Shown here: positions 31,938-34,468 of the stretch, one piece after another | Layout: each line of letters starts with the position of its first letter | How positions within the stretch are numbered: the first letter of the stretch is position 1 | Assembly (NCBI RefSeq): GCF_903903185.1 | Contig: NZ_CAIUXT010000212.1 | Span: 1 to 34,468, forward strand | DNA: 34,468 bases | Reading direction: 5' to 3' | DNA from: an uncultured Rhodoblastus sp. | GTDB lineage: Bacteria > Pseudomonadota > Alphaproteobacteria > Rhizobiales > Beijerinckiaceae | The notes under the pieces: model-generated | The model's database searches: none | What the model saw: only the letters and a program-made list of their open reading frames with translations | What the model was told of the DNA's origin: nothing | Translations under genes and position numbers: made by a program

Positions 31938-33419
31938 TCAATTCAGCGACAACGCCACAAACCGAGCCTGCCCCTGCGCATTGGCGACCAGCAGCAGCGC
32001 CGACTTGCGGCCTTCGCTCTTGAGCGCCTTGGCCTGCTTTTCGACGTCCTCGGGCGACGCCACCGGCTGGCGGTTGAATTCGACGATGACTTCGCCCGGC
32101 GCGATATGCTGTTCCGCCGCCGGGGAATCGGGATCGACCTTGACGATCGCCACGCCCGCCTTGACGCTTTCCTTGATCTGGAATTTGCCGCGCACCGCCT
32201 CGTCGAGCGGCGCAAGGTCGAGACCGAAGACATGAACCCTGGGCGCGGCCTCGGGAGGCTTCCCGGCGGCCGCCGGCTTGTCCTTCGGCGCCCTGGCCTC
32301 GCCGTCCTCGAGCCGGCCCAGGGTGACCTTTCTGGTCTGTTCCTTGCCGTCGCGGATCACCACCACGTTTACTTCCCGGCCGACCGGCGTCTGGGCGACG
32401 ATTTTCGGCAATTCGCGCGCATTGGCGACCGGCTTGCCATCGAACGAGACGATGACGTCGCCCGGCTGGAACCCGGCCCCGACGGATGGGCCCTTGTCAT
32501 CGACGCCCGAGACGAGCGCGCCGCGCGCCTTGCCGATGCCGAGGCTCTCGGCGATGGCGTCGTCGACGTTCTGGATGCGCACGCCGAGCCAGCCGCGCCG
32601 CGTCTCGCCGAATTTGATCAATTGCTCGATCACCGGCCCGGCGGTGTTGGCGGGCGTGGCGAAACCAATGCCGATCGAGCCGCCCGAAGGCGACAGGATC
32701 GCGGTATTGATGCCGATCACCTCGCCCTCGAGATCGAACAGAGGCCCGCCCGAATTGCCCTTGTTGATGGAAGCGTCGGTCTGGATGTAATTATCGTAGG
32801 GGCCGCTGTCGATATTGCGCCTCGTCGCCGAAATGATGCCCGCCGTGACCGTGCCGCCGAGCGCGAAGGGATTGCCCACCGCCAGCACCCAGTCGCCGAC
32901 CCGCGACTTGTCGCTGTCGGCGAATTTCACCGCCGCCAGCGGTTTGGCTGGCTTGACCCGCAAAACCGCAACATCGACCTTGGCGTCCTTGCCGATCAAT
33001 TCGGCCTTGAGTTTGGTGCCGTCGGTGAAGATCACCTCGATCTCGTTGGCGCCGTCGATGACATGATTATTGGTCACGACAATGCCCGAAGCGTCGATGA
33101 CGAAGCCCGAACCGAGCGAGGAGGAGCGGCGGGGGCGGCCCTCGCCATTCTGCTGGCGATGGCGTTTTAAAAATTCCTCGAACATGTCGTCGAGCTGCGA
33201 GCCCGGCGGCAGTTTCGGCATGTCCAGCTTCTTGTCCTCCACCACCTGGGTGGCGGAAATATTGACCACCGCCGGCGTCACCTTTTCGGCCAGATCGGCG
33301 AAACTGTCGGGCCCGGGACGGGCGAAGGCCGGCGAAAGGCCGGCAAGCAGCAAGCCGGTCGACAGAACGAGGCCCGCCAGCATTCCGCCGGCTTTTCGGG
33401 GGGACGTGCAGCAGATCAT
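31938..33419 (-). CDS. degP: Periplasmic serine protease of the DegP/HtrA (Do) family
   Basis: A 493-residue periplasmic protease and chaperone. Signal peptide residues 1-35 (MLAGLVLSTGLLLAGLSPAFA). The S1C trypsin-like domain has the complete triad: His119 in VTNNHVID, Asp149 in DAKVDVAVL and Ser about 222 in INKGNSGGPLFD. Two PDZ domains follow, about residues 275-370 (RGWLGVRIQ...PGDVIVSFDGKPV) and 400-490 (PGEVIVEFNRQPV). A Pro/Lys-rich linker separates the PDZ domains. The ATG at 33419 is preferred because GCGAGG lies 5 bases upstream; a GTG at 33443 that overlaps the hflC stop (GTGA) is possible. It is the third gene of hflK-hflC-degP, a common alphaproteobacterial operon. Confidence 0.93.
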   Translation of the reverse strand: MICCTSPRKAGGMLAGLVLSTGLLLAGLSPAFARPGPDSFADLAEKVTPAVVNISATQVVEDKKLDMPKLPPGSQLDDMFEEFLKRHRQQNGEGRPRRSSSLGSGFVIDASGIVVTNNHVIDGANEIEVIFTDGTKLKAELIGKDAKVDVAVLRVKPAKPLAAVKFADSDKSRVGDWVLAVGNPFALGGTVTAGIISATRRNIDSGPYDNYIQTDASINKGNSGGPLFDLEGEVIGINTAILSPSGGSIGIGFATPANTAGPVIEQLIKFGETRRGWLGVRIQNVDDAIAESLGIGKARGALVSGVDDKGPSVGAGFQPGDVIVSFDGKPVANARELPKIVAQTPVGREVNVVVIRDGKEQTRKVTLGRLEDGEARAPKDKPAAAGKPPEAAPRVHVFGLDLAPLDEAVRGKFQIKESVKAGVAIVKVDPDSPAAEQHIAPGEVIVEFNRQPVASPEDVEKQAKALKSEGRKSALLLVANAQGQARFVALSLN

Positions 33420-33439
33420 TTCAACCTCGCCAGATGCAT

Positions 33440-34330
33440 TCACGGTTTTGCCGGTTTGCCCGACGCCGTATCGAAAAAGCGGAAAAAGTCGGATGTGGGC
33501 GAGACGACGAAGCGCGAACCCTTGGTTTTCAGCGCCGCGTCATAGGCCTGCATCGAGCGGTAGAAGGCGAAGAAATCGACGTCGCGACTGAAGGCGTCGG
33601 CGAAGATGCGGCTGCGCTCGGCTTCGCCGTCGCCGCGCATGGAGTCGCCCTGCTGCTGCGCCTCGGCGACGATGACGGTGGCGTCGCGCTGGGCGCTGGA
33701 GCGGATCTGCTGGGCGTCCTGCTGGCCGAGCGCCCGATATTCGGCGGCCTCGCGCGCTCGCTCGGTGCGCATGCGGTCGAACACTTTTTCCGAAATCTGG
33801 CGCGGCAGATCGACGCGGCGGATGCGCGCGTCGCTGATCGAGACGCCGAAACGCTGGGCTTCGCGATTGACCTGATCGCGGATCTTGGCGGTGAGGCCGG
33901 CGCGCTCGTCGCGCACGATCTGCGTCTGGTTGGCTTCGCCCAAAACCCGGCGCACGGCGGAATTGAGCACCGAGGCGAGCTGGTTGCTGGCGTTGGCGAC
34001 GCTGCCGACCGTCTGGTAGAATTTGAGCGGATCGGCGATCTGGTAGCGCACGAAAGCATCGACTTCGAGCCGCTGGTTGTCGGAAGCCAGCACTTCCTGG
34101 CTCGACGATTCGAGATCGAGAATGCGCTTGTCGAGGAAGACCACGGATTCGATCAGCGGCAGTTTGAAATGCAGGCCCGGATCGGTCACCAGGCCGCGAT
34201 CCGGCACCGGCTCGCCAAACCGCAGCAGCAGCGCCTGCTGGGTCTGGTGCAGTTCGAAGGTGGCGGACAGAGCCAGCCCCAGCAGCACGACGACGCCGAC
34301 GACGAGCGCGATGAGTTTCGGCTGGTTCAT
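33440..34330 (-). CDS. hflC: HflC, membrane protease modulator (SPFH/band 7 family)
   Basis: A 296-residue SPFH protein that with HflK forms a cage around FtsH in the inner membrane and modulates proteolysis. One N-terminal membrane segment (LIALVVGVVVLLGLALSATF) is followed by the band-7 domain with TQQALLLRFGEPV, GLHFKLPLIESVV and LRVDA-like core strands (RLEVDAFVRYQIADP). After it comes a coiled-coil stretch rich in Arg/Glu/Ala (RTERAREAAEYRALGQQDAQQ), and a C-terminal part ending in FFRFF. Length is normal. The start overlaps the hflK stop by ATGA, indicating coupled translation. Confidence 0.95.
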   Translation of the reverse strand: MNQPKLIALVVGVVVLLGLALSATFELHQTQQALLLRFGEPVPDRGLVTDPGLHFKLPLIESVVFLDKRILDLESSSQEVLASDNQRLEVDAFVRYQIADPLKFYQTVGSVANASNQLASVLNSAVRRVLGEANQTQIVRDERAGLTAKIRDQVNREAQRFGVSISDARIRRVDLPRQISEKVFDRMRTERAREAAEYRALGQQDAQQIRSSAQRDATVIVAEAQQQGDSMRGDGEAERSRIFADAFSRDVDFFAFYRSMQAYDAALKTKGSRFVVSPTSDFFRFFDTASGKPAKP

Positions 34331-34468
34331 GGCTGGCCTCCCGTCGAGGATTTGGTCTCGGACTGGAAAGGCGCCAGCGGCAGCAGCGGCGCAACGCCGG
34401 AAGCGCGGTCGAGAATGATCTTGTCGCCGGCGCCGAGCACCCGCTCCATGGTTTCGAGATAGAGGCGC
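34327..34468 (-). CDS. hflK: HflK, C-terminal end only (window edge)
   Basis: The last 46 codons of a gene whose 5' part lies outside the window. Read on the minus strand the frame gives RLYLETMERVLGAGDKIILD, then a Pro/Leu-rich tail (GVAPLLPLAPF) and a hydrophilic end, which matches the HflK C-terminus. The stop TGA overlaps the hflC ATG. The frame is open to the edge, so the remainder of the gene is expected beyond position 34468. Confidence 0.9.
   Translation of the reverse strand, partial: RLYLETMERVLGAGDKIILDRASGVAPLLPLAPFQSETKSSTGGQP

Overview
The window is about 34 kb of GC-rich chromosome from an alphaproteobacterium, most likely Hyphomicrobiales (Rhizobiales; a Beijerinckiaceae/Methylocystaceae-like relative is my guess). 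The placement rests on an IalB-family protein, the hflK-hflC-degP order, sdhE next to mfd with recG nearby, a DUF2778 protein, a Cys-rich small secreted protein, PEP-CTERM proteins of the alphaproteobacterial type, and palindromic intergenic repeats. I saw no rRNA, tRNA, CRISPR array, transposase or integrase.

Layout. 1-5.7 kb: the 3' part of a Chloroflexus-type malyl-CoA lyase, hspQ, a shared bidirectional terminator, an IalB-like periplasmic protein, an orphan YejA-like peptide-binding protein, and a coupled patatin/FMN-reductase pair. 5.7-15.5 kb is the accessory part. It holds an isochorismatase-family hydrolase, a large subtilisin-type autotransporter, a DUF4239 membrane protein, a ParB-like (ParBc_2) protein, a truncated second copy of the isochorismatase gene in direct orientation, two convergent PEP-CTERM proteins and an AT-rich stretch with an 11-bp direct repeat. 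15.5-26.3 kb is a DNA repair and housekeeping block: mfd and sdhE on the minus strand and recG on the plus strand. Between them lie a membrane-anchored DUF2778 protein and a three-gene NMT1-type ABC importer. 26.3-31.9 kb: a small lipoprotein, a NUDIX hydrolase whose C-terminus is encoded by a palindromic repeat, a Kef-type antiporter, a Cys-rich secreted protein, a beta-barrel protein and a DUF2721 membrane protein, with strong palindromes between genes. 31.9-34.5 kb: degP, hflC and the end of hflK, an envelope quality-control operon.

How the genes fit together. Mfd and RecG serve transcription-coupled repair and fork rescue. HflK/HflC with DegP form a membrane and periplasm quality-control unit. 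The ABC operon is translationally coupled at every junction. The accessory part is rich in exported proteins (autotransporter, PEP-CTERM), which suggests surface or biofilm traits.

I do not see a clear, complete new system. The best candidates for novelty are the region bracketed by the two isochorismatase copies, with its uncharacterised DUF4239/ParB-like pair, the Chloroflexus-type lyase, and the palindromes, one of which has been recruited into a coding sequence.
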